A stretch of 64,000 bases of DNA. Source: Cyanidium caldarium (Eukaryota > Rhodophyta > Bangiophyceae > Cyanidiales > Cyanidiaceae). Every line of letters starts with the position of its first letter. The first letter of the stretch is position 1. Shown here piece after piece: positions 27,420-36,183 of the stretch. The notes beneath the pieces are model-generated. The model saw only the letters and a program-made list of their open reading frames with translations. It was not told the origin of the DNA and searched no databases. A program made the position numbers and the translations under genes. Where the stretch lies: contig JANCYW010000004.1 in NCBI GenBank assembly GCA_026184775.1, positions 310,001 through 374,000 on the forward strand. The letters are read 5' to 3'.

Positions 27420-29012
27420 ATGAGCGGCACTCTTGAATCTTTCCCCTCAGAAAAACCGCCTCCGGAGGATGAATCTCTCTTCCTGGTGTCGGCGTCGGCA
27501 TCGGTCACAGCTGCGGGATGCACTTCGCGAGTGCTGCTTTGGCGAGCACCCGGCGGAGTGCCCGTTCGCCAACTGACACCCTTCTCCACGGTGTCGCCGG
27601 CCTCGACTTCCGCGCCCGCCACCCGATTCCTCTTCCGCTGTGTGTCGTGGGATCGATACGTGGCGGCGGCACCGTCGGCGTCCAGCGGCAACGCGTCGGT
27701 GCTGTCGTTGCTGACGTTGGAACGGGACACCCCGGTGGCCCGATCCACCACCGCCGACACCATCACCGCCTTGCGGCCGTCTCACGACGGGCGATATGTG
27801 GCCGCGGGCACCGCCGGCGGCCGTTGCTATGTATGGGACTGGAGCTCGGGTATGATGCTCTCGCCGGCTGCCTCCACCGCTGAGGGCAGTCATGCATCGG
27901 GTTGGCCGGCGCATCTGCGCGCCGTGCGCGACCTCGTGTTCACCGACGACGACGATATGCTGATCAGCGGAGGCGAGGACGGCAGCCTGGCATTCTGGTA
28001 CGTGCACCAGCTGTTCACACTGGCGGCCGGCGATGGCACGGCCGTCTCTCCTTCGTATCGAGGCGTCGTGCAGCCGCATCGCCGCATCTACAACGCCCAC
28101 ACGCTCCCCGTTGTGGCGCTCAGTGTCGGATGTGGCGGGGCGCGAGCGCGCCTCTGCTCCATCGGACAAGACCGAGTGCTGAAGATATGGACGGTGGCAG
28201 ATGCGCAGTTGTTGGCCACGGTCACGTTGCCACACGTGCCCTCTTGTGTGGAGATGGATCGCCATCTGGAGCGCCATGTGTACGTGGGTCTGGAGAATGG
28301 CGCAGTGGTGCGCATCGACTTGCGCAGTACGTACGGCGGTGCAGCGCCGTCGTCCGATTGGGGCCAGGCCATCGACGCCACGTCGCCCAGTGCGGACAGC
28401 CACCGCTTTTTCGGGCTGAACGGCGGAGCGTCGGTACCCGCCGCCTCTCTTCCGTCGCGGGTGAATGCACTGTGTTTGGCCAAAGGCGGCCGCTGGCTGC
28501 TGTGCGGTTTTGACGATGGCACCGTCGCCGTTGTGGATAGTGGCACCGGTGTGCGCCTGGACGAGTTTCGCGGGCCGCAGGCGCACTGCGGCGAACCGAT
28601 CCTGCACATCGACAGTTTGGAGGCGTGGACAGGCGCGGGCGGAAGCAACGTGGCGCCTCCGCTACACGCTTCCGCTTACGTACAAGAGCGTCGTCGCCAG
28701 TTGCGACTGCCGGGCCAGGCCCGTCTGCCGCCTGTCGCTGTGCCGTTCGGTAAGACGGCGCCCGCAGACCGCCTCGACTACGCGTTGGTCGATCGGGTGG
28801 GCGTGAGCTGGCCACCGTTACCTCTAGCTGCTACAAAAGATGGCGATAGGTGTTCGCGACAAGTCGGCAGCTCTATCGATGAGAGCAGCATCGGCTCAGC
28901 ACCGCACCACAGCGCTCTGGGCGCCGCGCTGGATGAGGCATCCACTTTTCTGCATCGACTGGTAGAAGTGGCATCTGCCTCCCAATCAGACACCGCTGCC
29001 ACCTCTAAATAG
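27420..29012 (+). CDS. IPI3: WDR18/Ipi3-like WD40 protein of the Rix1 complex
   Basis: A WD40 propeller of 530 residues. Diagnostic segments: HDGRYVAAGTAGGRCYVWDW, then LRAVRDLVFTDDDDMLISGG with SLAFWYVHQLF, then AHTLPVVALSVGCGG, SIGQDRVLKIWTV and HVYVGLENGAVVRIDL. The HTLPV...GCGG pair and the strand after it match WDR18/Ipi3 specifically. With Ipi1 and Rix1 it acts in nuclear pre-60S ribosome maturation; in animals it also belongs to the PELP1-TEX10 complex. A helical C-terminus (after about residue 490) fits the dimerisation tail of Ipi3. The ATG at 27420 is the first in frame. The SEN54-like gene follows 41 bp downstream on the same strand. Confidence 0.85.
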   Translation: MSGTLESFPSEKPPPEDESLFLVSASASVTAAGCTSRVLLWRAPGGVPVRQLTPFSTVSPASTSAPATRFLFRCVSWDRYVAAAPSASSGNASVLSLLTLERDTPVARSTTADTITALRPSHDGRYVAAGTAGGRCYVWDWSSGMMLSPAASTAEGSHASGWPAHLRAVRDLVFTDDDDMLISGGEDGSLAFWYVHQLFTLAAGDGTAVSPSYRGVVQPHRRIYNAHTLPVVALSVGCGGARARLCSIGQDRVLKIWTVADAQLLATVTLPHVPSCVEMDRHLERHVYVGLENGAVVRIDLRSTYGGAAPSSDWGQAIDATSPSADSHRFFGLNGGASVPAASLPSRVNALCLAKGGRWLLCGFDDGTVAVVDSGTGVRLDEFRGPQAHCGEPILHIDSLEAWTGAGGSNVAPPLHASAYVQERRRQLRLPGQARLPPVAVPFGKTAPADRLDYALVDRVGVSWPPLPLAATKDGDRCSRQVGSSIDESSIGSAPHHSALGAALDEASTFLHRLVEVASASQSDTAATSK

Positions 29013-29053
29013 TCTCTCGCACTCGCCACACACTCTCCAGCGCCCGAGTTGTG

Positions 29054-30154
29054 ATGACTCCGCCGACTGCCGCTGTTGCCCCGCTGGTTCTCGTCCGCAT
29101 TCCCGTTCCTCGACCAGGCACCTCTGACCACGGGTTCATGCCCACCGATCGAGTCCGCGGCGGCCGAGCGCACAAAGATGCCCGCAGCAACACCGAGACC
29201 GTGCCGTGGTGGCAGTTCCATCGCGGCTTGCCGCATCGTGGTGTCAAAGACGAGGCACTGGCACCGAAGGTGACCGACGACCTGTCGACCGGGCAACGAC
29301 GGCGATGGCACCGCCGCCTGCACGAGTGGTTCACTTTCGTGGCCGCGCCCAATACGGTGTCCACCCGACACCTGAGCGTGCTGGAATGGGTGTCGCACTT
29401 GCATCAGGCGCGGGTGGTGAAGCCGCGCGGGAAGCTGTTCCAGTCGCTGGGCACGGTGCACGGGCCGGAGCAGCACCTGTTTCCAGAGGAGGCGGTGTTT
29501 CTGGTGGACAAGGGCGCTGCCGACTTTTACATAGACGGTGTGCCGGCGTCGATGGAGCGGTGTATGACACTGCTGTTGAGCGAGGGCGTGTCGGCGGAGA
29601 TGTACTATGCCTTCGGGCATCTGCGGCGGTTGGGGTATCACGTGCGCCGCAGCAGCCGCGCCGAACGAACAGCCGGTGGCGCTGACAGCTCTGAGGGAGA
29701 TGCACTGCGCGTGTCGTTCACGTACGACGTGTGGCTGCCGGGCAACTTCAAGCGGACGGCGCCAGGCTTGCCATACTTTCGCGCCGTCGTCGTGCCGTTT
29801 GACGCGCCGGTGCCCACCGTGGACGCGTTGTGCGCGCTCAGAGAGGCGGCACTGCCGAGTCAGGCGAAAATCATAACGGTAGACCGCAGCGTGGTGACGG
29901 TGTTCGATGTAAGCCGCGCGGGCCCGCTGTCCAAGCCCGACGACCCGTCCAAGTACTGGCTGGCCGAACGGGCGCTGGTGCTACAAGCCGGCGCCGCTGT
30001 GCAGGCGAACGCCGAGATAGATGTTGCGGAGGAACGGGAGGGTGAGGAGGCGATGGGCAGTGAGAGCGAGACCAGCGTGTCCGTCTCGGAAGAGGGCTCT
30101 GCCTCCTCCGCCGGCAGCGCCTCGGACAGTGAGAAAGAGAGCGAGGAGCGATGA
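29054..30154 (+). CDS. SEN54: tRNA-splicing endonuclease subunit Sen54
   Basis: Non-catalytic subunit of the tRNA intron endonuclease. The N-terminal domain has WVSHLHQARVVKPRGKLFQS, then the diagnostic LFPEEAVFLVDKG, a hydrophobic helix with a leucine-rich core (MTLLLSEGVSAEMYYAFGHL) and RRLGYHVRRSS. The C-terminal domain has a WLPGNFKRTAPGLPYFRAVV strand region and ends near IITVDRSVVTVFDV. This order matches Sen54/TSEN54. The last 50 residues are acidic and Ser-rich. The start is the ATG at 29054; a GTG precedes it directly. At 366 residues it is in the family's normal range. Convergent with RAD6 (107 bp). Confidence 0.82.
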   Translation: MTPPTAAVAPLVLVRIPVPRPGTSDHGFMPTDRVRGGRAHKDARSNTETVPWWQFHRGLPHRGVKDEALAPKVTDDLSTGQRRRWHRRLHEWFTFVAAPNTVSTRHLSVLEWVSHLHQARVVKPRGKLFQSLGTVHGPEQHLFPEEAVFLVDKGAADFYIDGVPASMERCMTLLLSEGVSAEMYYAFGHLRRLGYHVRRSSRAERTAGGADSSEGDALRVSFTYDVWLPGNFKRTAPGLPYFRAVVVPFDAPVPTVDALCALREAALPSQAKIITVDRSVVTVFDVSRAGPLSKPDDPSKYWLAERALVLQAGAAVQANAEIDVAEEREGEEAMGSESETSVSVSEEGSASSAGSASDSEKESEER

Positions 30155-30261
30155 CTCTGCGGGGACTGGAGTCGGGAGCGCGCCGGATTCCGCGGAGTGC
30201 CCCGCCAGCCCCCAGGCGCGCTCCCGACTCGCATTCTGGGTATTCCCACCCTCGCTTTGGA

Positions 30262-30720
30262 TCAAATCTCCCACGACTCTTCCACGCACTGCTGCACCCG
30301 CTTGTTGTACTCTCGTCGATTTTCCATGTACAAGCGCGCCGCCTCGCTGTTGGCCGGCGAGTTGGGGTTCGGATCGCACAACAGCGACTGGATGGAGGTC
30401 AGCACGGCGGCCACGTCGTAAATCGGACTCCAGCTGTTCTGCAGCAGGTCCAGACACACACCGCCGTCGCCGTAATAGAAATTCGGGTGAAACACCTTGG
30501 TGACAAACTTGACCACCGGTGGCTTGTTGGGGTACTCCTCGGTGAACGTCAGCGTCAGCTTGAACACGCCCCCCTCGAACACCGTGTCTTCCGGGCCGAA
30601 GATGACCCCTGTCCACTTGAGCACGTCGGTCTCGCTCGGCGCCGCGGAGATGCCCGCTGGAGGGTCCTGCTGCAGCTTTTTAAAGTCCCGGATAAGTCGT
30701 CGACGCGCAGGCGTGGACAT
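30262..30720 (-). CDS. RAD6: Ubiquitin-conjugating enzyme E2 Rad6/UBE2A
   Basis: 152 residues beginning [20 protein letters not shown], nearly identical to yeast Rad6 and human UBE2A/B. It contains [15 protein letters not shown], the HPN motif at 78-80, the catalytic Cys89 in [14 protein letters not shown], and [13 protein letters not shown]. It ubiquitinates histone H2B with Bre1 and PCNA with Rad18. One residue is inserted between HPN and the Cys compared with the human enzyme (Cys88). There is no acidic tail such as in budding yeast. The ATG at 30720 is set by homology; the frame extends upstream without likeness. Confidence 0.97.
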   Translation of the reverse strand: MSTPARRRLIRDFKKLQQDPPAGISAAPSETDVLKWTGVIFGPEDTVFEGGVFKLTLTFTEEYPNKPPVVKFVTKVFHPNFYYGDGGVCLDLLQNSWSPIYDVAAVLTSIQSLLCDPNPNSPANSEAARLYMENRREYNKRVQQCVEESWEI

Positions 30721-31183
30721 GCAGGCGAATGAGGGTGTGGGCGCGTCAGAGTCTGTTCGTGGAACGGCAACGCTCTGAAGCCAAAGCGCTTCCGTGCCGA
30801 GTCCCGTACACCGGGGCATCCCTAACACGGTCCCTTATCTCTCGAGGGAAGTGTCCTCGATTCGCGACCACCCTTCCCCATTCCGTGTCTCGGGCGCGTG
30901 CCCGATGAATGGGGGCTGCGGAGGGAATCGCAGCCGCGCATCCAACGGCGTCGAGCGGCGCGGGCGCGCGTGCTGATTCGCAGCGGCATGTTCGGGCGCG
31001 CCTCTACTTGCTCGCTGGATGCCGCGTGCTCGAACGCCTGTTCGGGCAACGTGAACGGTTCACCGCAGGAGTGCATGTTGTCCGTGGTTAGGGCGGCAGA
31101 GGGTGCGTTGTCGAAGTTTGCCGTAACGTGCCAGCGATTGCCTGTTCGGCGTGAGCGCAGACGCCGCGGTAGCGCTTCCGAAC
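30721..31183. other. Intergenic region between divergent genes, no recognised feature
   Basis: About 463 bp between the RAD6 and the winged-helix/TPR orphan starts. No RNA gene or repeat was recognised; it should hold both upstream control regions. Confidence 0.5.
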
Positions 31184-34100
31184 ATGGCGCCGCCGTCGCG
31201 ACGCGCCAGTGATGACGCCGAGCGCCTCGGTGCCGGCGAGCGTGACGCTACGAACGCGGTAGAGGCGGGAGCCAAAGTGAACTGGAACTGGGCCAATGAA
31301 CTGTTTTTTTCGGGTGAGGGCCACGCGACTGCGGCTGCTGCCGTTGCCGCTGACGAGGACGCTCACGGCGGACCCGCCAAGCGGGAAAGCGAGGCGCCAG
31401 CACACAGCGATACTCCGAGCGGCCGCACTGGTAGCGCGGTGCTGCGTTGGGTGGCCGATGAGGCCGCAGCTGCCGCCGAAGGGGCGCACTCGTACGGCCA
31501 CGGTTGGTTTACGGTGGCCGCAGGCCCGGTGGAGCGATGGGATACGGAGTGGTTGGGGAGCCGCGACGGCCGAACCAACAACGGCCTGTCAGCTTCTGCG
31601 GGGGAACCGCACACTGCCTCGGTGCAGCCGCCCGGTGCCCACCTGCGGGTATTGCCGCCGCGGCCGGTGTCGCCCACCGGCAGCTCGTCGGTGGCCTCGG
31701 GACAGTCGGTGGAGGCGAATTCCACGCCGCGGCGGACATCGAACACCTCGAGCAGCGGCGGCGGCGCTTCTGGCAAGAACGATGCCGCATCGCGTTCGGG
31801 CGCGGCACCGACCGAGGTCAAAGAGCGGGCGCTGGAACGCCGCCGGGAACTGAAACGGCAGGCGAGGCGACGCGAATCCGCGGCACTGGAGAGCCTGGAA
31901 CGCACCTATCAAGAGTGCCGCGATCGGGTGCTGCGGGCGCGTGGTCACCGCAATATCACACCGACGGCAGTGAACGCGCTGCCGGAGACGCGGGCCTTGC
32001 AGGAGCTATCGCGTCGCCACCAACCGACGCACCAGTGCGGCGACCGCACCAGCGGTCTCGGCGCCGAAGAGATGCGCATTCGCCGCAACATGCAAAAGCG
32101 GGAGAGCAAGAAACGCATTCAGAGACATCGAATGGAACGCGCCGCCCTGTTGGAGGGTTTCATCGCGTCGTTCCGGGCGGAGCTGCTGGAGCGCGGAGCG
32201 CTGCCGCCATCGGGACGAGCGTCGAGCGGGGATGGCAGCGGTGCCGCCGAGGAGGGCAGCGCGGGCGTGCGCCCGAACAAGCGCGAACGGCTGACCGGCA
32301 GGGCGGCGATGGGGGAGGCGGAGGAGGACGAACGATTTGGATCAAGCGACTTGGCGGACGGCGATGTGCTGGACACCATCGTGACCCGAGCGGCGGCCAC
32401 AGCGACGGCGACGCCCAGTGTCGATGGCGGCAACATGTTGGCGTGGCTGGAACCCGATCTGCGCGGGTTGTTGTCGTCGCGCCGCTCGCCGACGCCCATC
32501 GCGGAGTCGCTGCAGGCCGAGCAGATCAAGTTCGACGTGCTCACCGACCTGTGCGCCGAGGCACCGGCACGCTCCAGCTGGGATCTGGGCCTGCTGTCGG
32601 CGTCGGGTATGTCGGCGGTGCGGGCAGCGTCGGCGCCGGCAGCCCGCGCTTTGGTGGCGCTGCGGGTGTTCCGCAGCTCGTTCACGATGGAGCGGGCGGC
32701 GCAGGTGCTAGGGCTGTCGCCGGAGCGCTTCGAGCAGTACACGCGGGAGCTGGTGAACGGCGGTCTGTTGTTGAGCACGCGAAAAGACACCGTGGGGGGT
32801 GGCGATCCGTTGTTTATGATCCCCGAGTATGTGCGACGCATTCCGGTGGAGGCCATTGTAGGGCACACCGTAGACAGCTACTCCGAAAGGGGCGATGCCG
32901 CTGCTGGCGCCCGTGACCGCGGCGATACGAGCCGGCAAGCGCGACGACTGCTGCGACGTATTGTGGCCGGCGTACAGCACAATTTCGTACAGGACATGCG
33001 CGCGCGACTTGCAGAGCTGGAGCGCCTCGGCCACACCGATCGGCCGGAGGTGTGGTATCAAGTACACATGGAGTTTGAGCGACTCCGGGACGACTTTTTC
33101 TACGCCATCGAACTGGCGGGCAGAGAGTACGGCGCGGTGGGTATGTGCGATGTGCTCTCCAGTATCGCCTATGCCGTGCGGTACATGGTGTGTGCGGAAG
33201 ACCGGGTGCGGCTGTTGAAACAGGTGTTTGAGTATTTCCATCCCATCTTTGAACGACAACGGCAGTGCCGCCGCGATGCCGACCGAGCGCCAGGTGCAGC
33301 GGCGCCGCCGGCCGAGAAGTCGGCGCAGCGCAACGGCGGGCAGTCGCCATCGCAACAGCTGGAGCGCATGCGTTGCTTATACAACGGCTTTCTAGAGGGT
33401 GAGGTAGTGGACGACGATGACGACGAGTTGACCTCGCCCATGCAACGGCTGCAGCTGAGCGAGGCAGACGAGGAGGAGTTTGGCGTGGTGACCGGTCTGT
33501 GTTTAGGGCGCGCTCACGTCGACTCGTTGTCGTACACGGACGCCGAGCGGGTGTTGTTGGCGCTTTTGGAGTTGTGTGAGCAGCGACTATCGCAGCTGCC
33601 GTGTGATCGACCGGACGCGTTGTTGCATCTGCGCCAAGGCCGCATCGAACAACTACTGGACGATTGCGGCACACGCCCGCCACTGGCCGACATGTCCCGT
33701 AGCGTCATGAAGAGCATGGCGGTGCGCGCCTCGATCCATCCCACGATCCTCGTGGGTGTGCTGGAGAATCTGGCCAAAGTGTACGTGAATCTGGGACGGC
33801 ATGAACGCGCCTGTCGGCTGCTGTCGCGTACGTTGCACATACGCCACGAGCTGCGCCAACAGCGGACGGTGCCGTACGCGATCACCCTGGTCACGTACGG
33901 CGAGGCGCTTATCGGCAACGGCGAACCGGACCGGGCGCGCCACGCGCTCCACGAGGCGATATCTATCATGGAGACGGAGCGAGTGCGCTCGGTGCAACGC
34001 CCGACCATGGCCTCGCACGCCGAAGCGCTCTACCTGCTGGCAGTGATCGGTCGCCAAGAACCGCAGCGACACGGTGAGGCGATGAAGCTGCTGGAGGCGG

Positions 34101-34498
34101 CCAACCGAATCCTGCAGGCGCGGCATCGCGACGCCTTTTTCTACACCAGCCATCGCACCGTGCCCATGTTGCAGGCGATGCTGTTCAAGCTGATGGCGGA
34201 GATACATCTGGCGCACGGCGAACGCGAGCGCGCCCAGACGGTGCTCACCAACGTGCTGGCCGAACTGACCCACCAGCAGAACTACGAACGACGCTCTGGG
34301 CGCGACGGCGGCAGCCAGCAGCAGAACGCCAACGCCGTGCAGGAGGTGATGGCGGCGATGTTGGCGTTGGGTCGGAGGGAGGAAGGTGAGCGCGACGCAT
34401 TGCTGTCCACCATGGAGTCGTTCTGGGCGGATGTGGATGCGCACCAGCAGCATCAAACAGAGGGGGCTTCGGTGGCAGGCGGCGATGATCCAGAGTAG
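31184..34498 (+). CDS. Unknown protein: basic/coiled N-terminus, winged-helix-like segment, C-terminal TPRs
   Basis: No named family recognised for the whole 1104-residue protein. Residues 1-200 are disordered. Two strongly basic helices follow at about 210-250 and 300-345, the second (RRNMQKRESKKRIQRHRMER running into a hydrophobic helix) resembling a degenerate basic-zipper region. About 485-530 reads ALVALRVFRSSFTMERAAQV, then ERFEQYTRELVNGGLLLS, the pattern of the winged helix after the NTPase in STAND proteins; a following alpha-rich part (570-700) fits a helical repeat. The C-terminus (about 850-1055) carries kinesin-light-chain-like TPRs (LENLAKVYVNLGRHERACRLL, LVTYGEALIGNGEPDRARHAL). 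No P-loop is present. The ATG at 31184 was chosen; the frame opens 11 codons earlier at a GTG. Confidence 0.7.
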   Translation: MAPPSRRASDDAERLGAGERDATNAVEAGAKVNWNWANELFFSGEGHATAAAAVAADEDAHGGPAKRESEAPAHSDTPSGRTGSAVLRWVADEAAAAAEGAHSYGHGWFTVAAGPVERWDTEWLGSRDGRTNNGLSASAGEPHTASVQPPGAHLRVLPPRPVSPTGSSSVASGQSVEANSTPRRTSNTSSSGGGASGKNDAASRSGAAPTEVKERALERRRELKRQARRRESAALESLERTYQECRDRVLRARGHRNITPTAVNALPETRALQELSRRHQPTHQCGDRTSGLGAEEMRIRRNMQKRESKKRIQRHRMERAALLEGFIASFRAELLERGALPPSGRASSGDGSGAAEEGSAGVRPNKRERLTGRAAMGEAEEDERFGSSDLADGDVLDTIVTRAAATATATPSVDGGNMLAWLEPDLRGLLSSRRSPTPIAESLQAEQIKFDVLTDLCAEAPARSSWDLGLLSASGMSAVRAASAPAARALVALRVFRSSFTMERAAQVLGLSPERFEQYTRELVNGGLLLSTRKDTVGGGDPLFMIPEYVRRIPVEAIVGHTVDSYSERGDAAAGARDRGDTSRQARRLLRRIVAGVQHNFVQDMRARLAELERLGHTDRPEVWYQVHMEFERLRDDFFYAIELAGREYGAVGMCDVLSSIAYAVRYMVCAEDRVRLLKQVFEYFHPIFERQRQCRRDADRAPGAAAPPAEKSAQRNGGQSPSQQLERMRCLYNGFLEGEVVDDDDDELTSPMQRLQLSEADEEEFGVVTGLCLGRAHVDSLSYTDAERVLLALLELCEQRLSQLPCDRPDALLHLRQGRIEQLLDDCGTRPPLADMSRSVMKSMAVRASIHPTILVGVLENLAKVYVNLGRHERACRLLSRTLHIRHELRQQRTVPYAITLVTYGEALIGNGEPDRARHALHEAISIMETERVRSVQRPTMASHAEALYLLAVIGRQEPQRHGEAMKLLEAANRILQARHRDAFFYTSHRTVPMLQAMLFKLMAEIHLAHGERERAQTVLTNVLAELTHQQNYERRSGRDGGSQQQNANAVQEVMAAMLALGRREEGERDALLSTMESFWADVDAHQQHQTEGASVAGGDDPE

Positions 34499-34608
34499 GG
34501 CCTGGTGGAATGTAGGCGTCACTCCGGAATGCACCCGTTGCCGAAGGGCGTCTGTCCAGTGGGGAGGAAACGCATATCGCCGGTGTGCTCGACCGGTCCT
34601 CTTAAACA

Positions 34609-35835
34609 TCACTTCGGTTGGCGGAGATAGGGCGGAATCCACCAGCAAAAATACAACGGCGATGTCGCCGCCGGAGTGTCCACTTGCAGCAGCCGCGCCT
34701 CCAGCGGCAGGTCGGCGCGCAGGTCGGCGTCGGCCAGTCGCACCAGCGCCAGCGCCACGTTCCAGGCGCGGGAGCGTAGGGAGCCAACCGGACGGCGAGA
34801 TCGCGCAGCCGCAGTGGTGGAGGCGGTGCGCACTCCGATTCGGCTGCCGTCCGCCGCGGATGCCGCTGCCGTCGCATCCACCGGTTCGTGCGACGCTCCA
34901 ACGTCCTGCAGGTCGGCCTGCGTCAGTGCATATCCTTGCAGCCACTGCTCGGCGCGGTAATCGATCACCGCCTCGTCGGGAAACACCGACTTCATCCCAT
35001 GCGGCAAGCCGACCTCGACCTCTTCCTCCGCAGCGGCGACAAACTGTTCGGCAGCGGCGGCGCGTTGCATGGCCTCGGCGGCGCTCCGCGCCAGCACGCC
35101 GCTCACCAGGCGTTTGCGCACCACCCCGACGTGATGCGTGCGCGCCGTCAGCTCCTGGCCAAGGTAACAGCCTTTGTGGAAGGCGATCGCCTGCAGGCGC
35201 TCAAAGTTGCACTCCAGCGGTAGGGCTTCGTGCGCAGGCACGTCCTCGACGCCCTCCGGCACCGCCTGCAAAATGCGGTACAGCTGATATACCGAGGAGG
35301 AGGCGAGCGGCGAATGGTGCGGAGGCCGATGTGAAATCGTGGCGGTGCCGGGTAGCCACAGACGGCGACCGAGCGGTGGCCATCGAGGATCCATGGTGTG
35401 GACGGCTTGTGGCAGGGCATCCGCTTGCCACTCAGCCGCATGCTGGATATTGCCGGGCACCTGCACGTACAATTCGTGCGAGCGTTCCAAAGCTCCCAAG
35501 GCGACGCGCGCCCGCAGTCGATATCGTTGTAGGTGTTCCCGAGCGACCGCCGCCACCCGGTTATCCACCTCGATCCACATCTCTTCCGGCGAGCGCAAGT
35601 AGAGCAGCGCGTCGAACAACACCCGGCCGCGCCGATCCAGAAAGCACGACGCGAGGCACTTTGGCGTCTGCGCAGCGTGGGATTGCACGTCCGCCGTGCA
35701 CAGCCCGTGAATAAACGGCATGGTGTCGCTGCCGACGACCGAGAGCAGCGCGCGTCGCGGCCGTCGCGGCGTCGACAGCCGCGCCAGAAACTGCGTCCAC
35801 CGATGCAAACACAACCGCCGCCCTGCAGGCGCCAT
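34609..35835 (-). CDS. IBA57: IBA57/Caf17 mitochondrial iron-sulfur assembly protein
   Basis: A folate-binding YgfZ/GcvT-family protein needed late in mitochondrial [4Fe-4S] assembly with ISCA1/2. The signature K-G-C-Y-x-G-Q-E is at residues 221-228 (KGCYLGQELTARTHH). The N-terminal part has the family strand GLCTADVQ, then FLDRRGRVLFDALLY. The first 35 residues are Arg-rich with no acids, a good mitochondrial presequence. The C-terminal barrel is interrupted by a Ser/Ala-rich insert. 408 residues is within the eukaryotic range. Convergent with the winged-helix/TPR orphan, 110 bp between stops. Confidence 0.88.
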   Translation of the reverse strand: MAPAGRRLCLHRWTQFLARLSTPRRPRRALLSVVGSDTMPFIHGLCTADVQSHAAQTPKCLASCFLDRRGRVLFDALLYLRSPEEMWIEVDNRVAAVAREHLQRYRLRARVALGALERSHELYVQVPGNIQHAAEWQADALPQAVHTMDPRWPPLGRRLWLPGTATISHRPPHHSPLASSSVYQLYRILQAVPEGVEDVPAHEALPLECNFERLQAIAFHKGCYLGQELTARTHHVGVVRKRLVSGVLARSAAEAMQRAAAAEQFVAAAEEEVEVGLPHGMKSVFPDEAVIDYRAEQWLQGYALTQADLQDVGASHEPVDATAAASAADGSRIGVRTASTTAAARSRRPVGSLRSRAWNVALALVRLADADLRADLPLEARLLQVDTPAATSPLYFCWWIPPYLRQPK

Positions 35836-36183
35836 GAGGTGCGAAACACGGGATCATATACGATGCGGACGCGTCTCCGCGCACTGCACGTCTTCCGAGT
35901 CACTGACAAGAGAGGACTCGATTGGAGAGAGTGGAGTGGGTCGGGTGTGCGACGCCACTCCCCGGCACAAGCGGTCGTCTGGGAGACGCGCAACGGTGCC
36001 GCGAGAGACCGACTCGCGACGGGTGTGTTTCGTGGCTCGCGGCGAGGAGCACCCCATGACGTGCAAAAACAACACAGCGACCGAGTTTAAAGCCGATGCG
36101 GCGGGCGTTGGTTACGTCCTCCAGCTAGAGTCACCTCCATGGCGAAAAGCCTGCCAGCAGTCGTCCTCCTTATGCCCAGCAAC
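35836..36183. other. Intergenic region with no recognised feature
   Basis: About 348 bp between two minus-strand genes: upstream region of IBA57 and 3' end of VPS23. No RNA gene, repeat or further reading frame of note. Confidence 0.5.

Noticed and set aside
31504-32916. A 470-codon Gly/Arg-rich frame overlapping the winged-helix/TPR orphan on the same strand
   Set aside because: Shifted-frame reading of the orphan; composition is that of frame-shifted GC-rich DNA and the TPRs and helices lie in the other frame.
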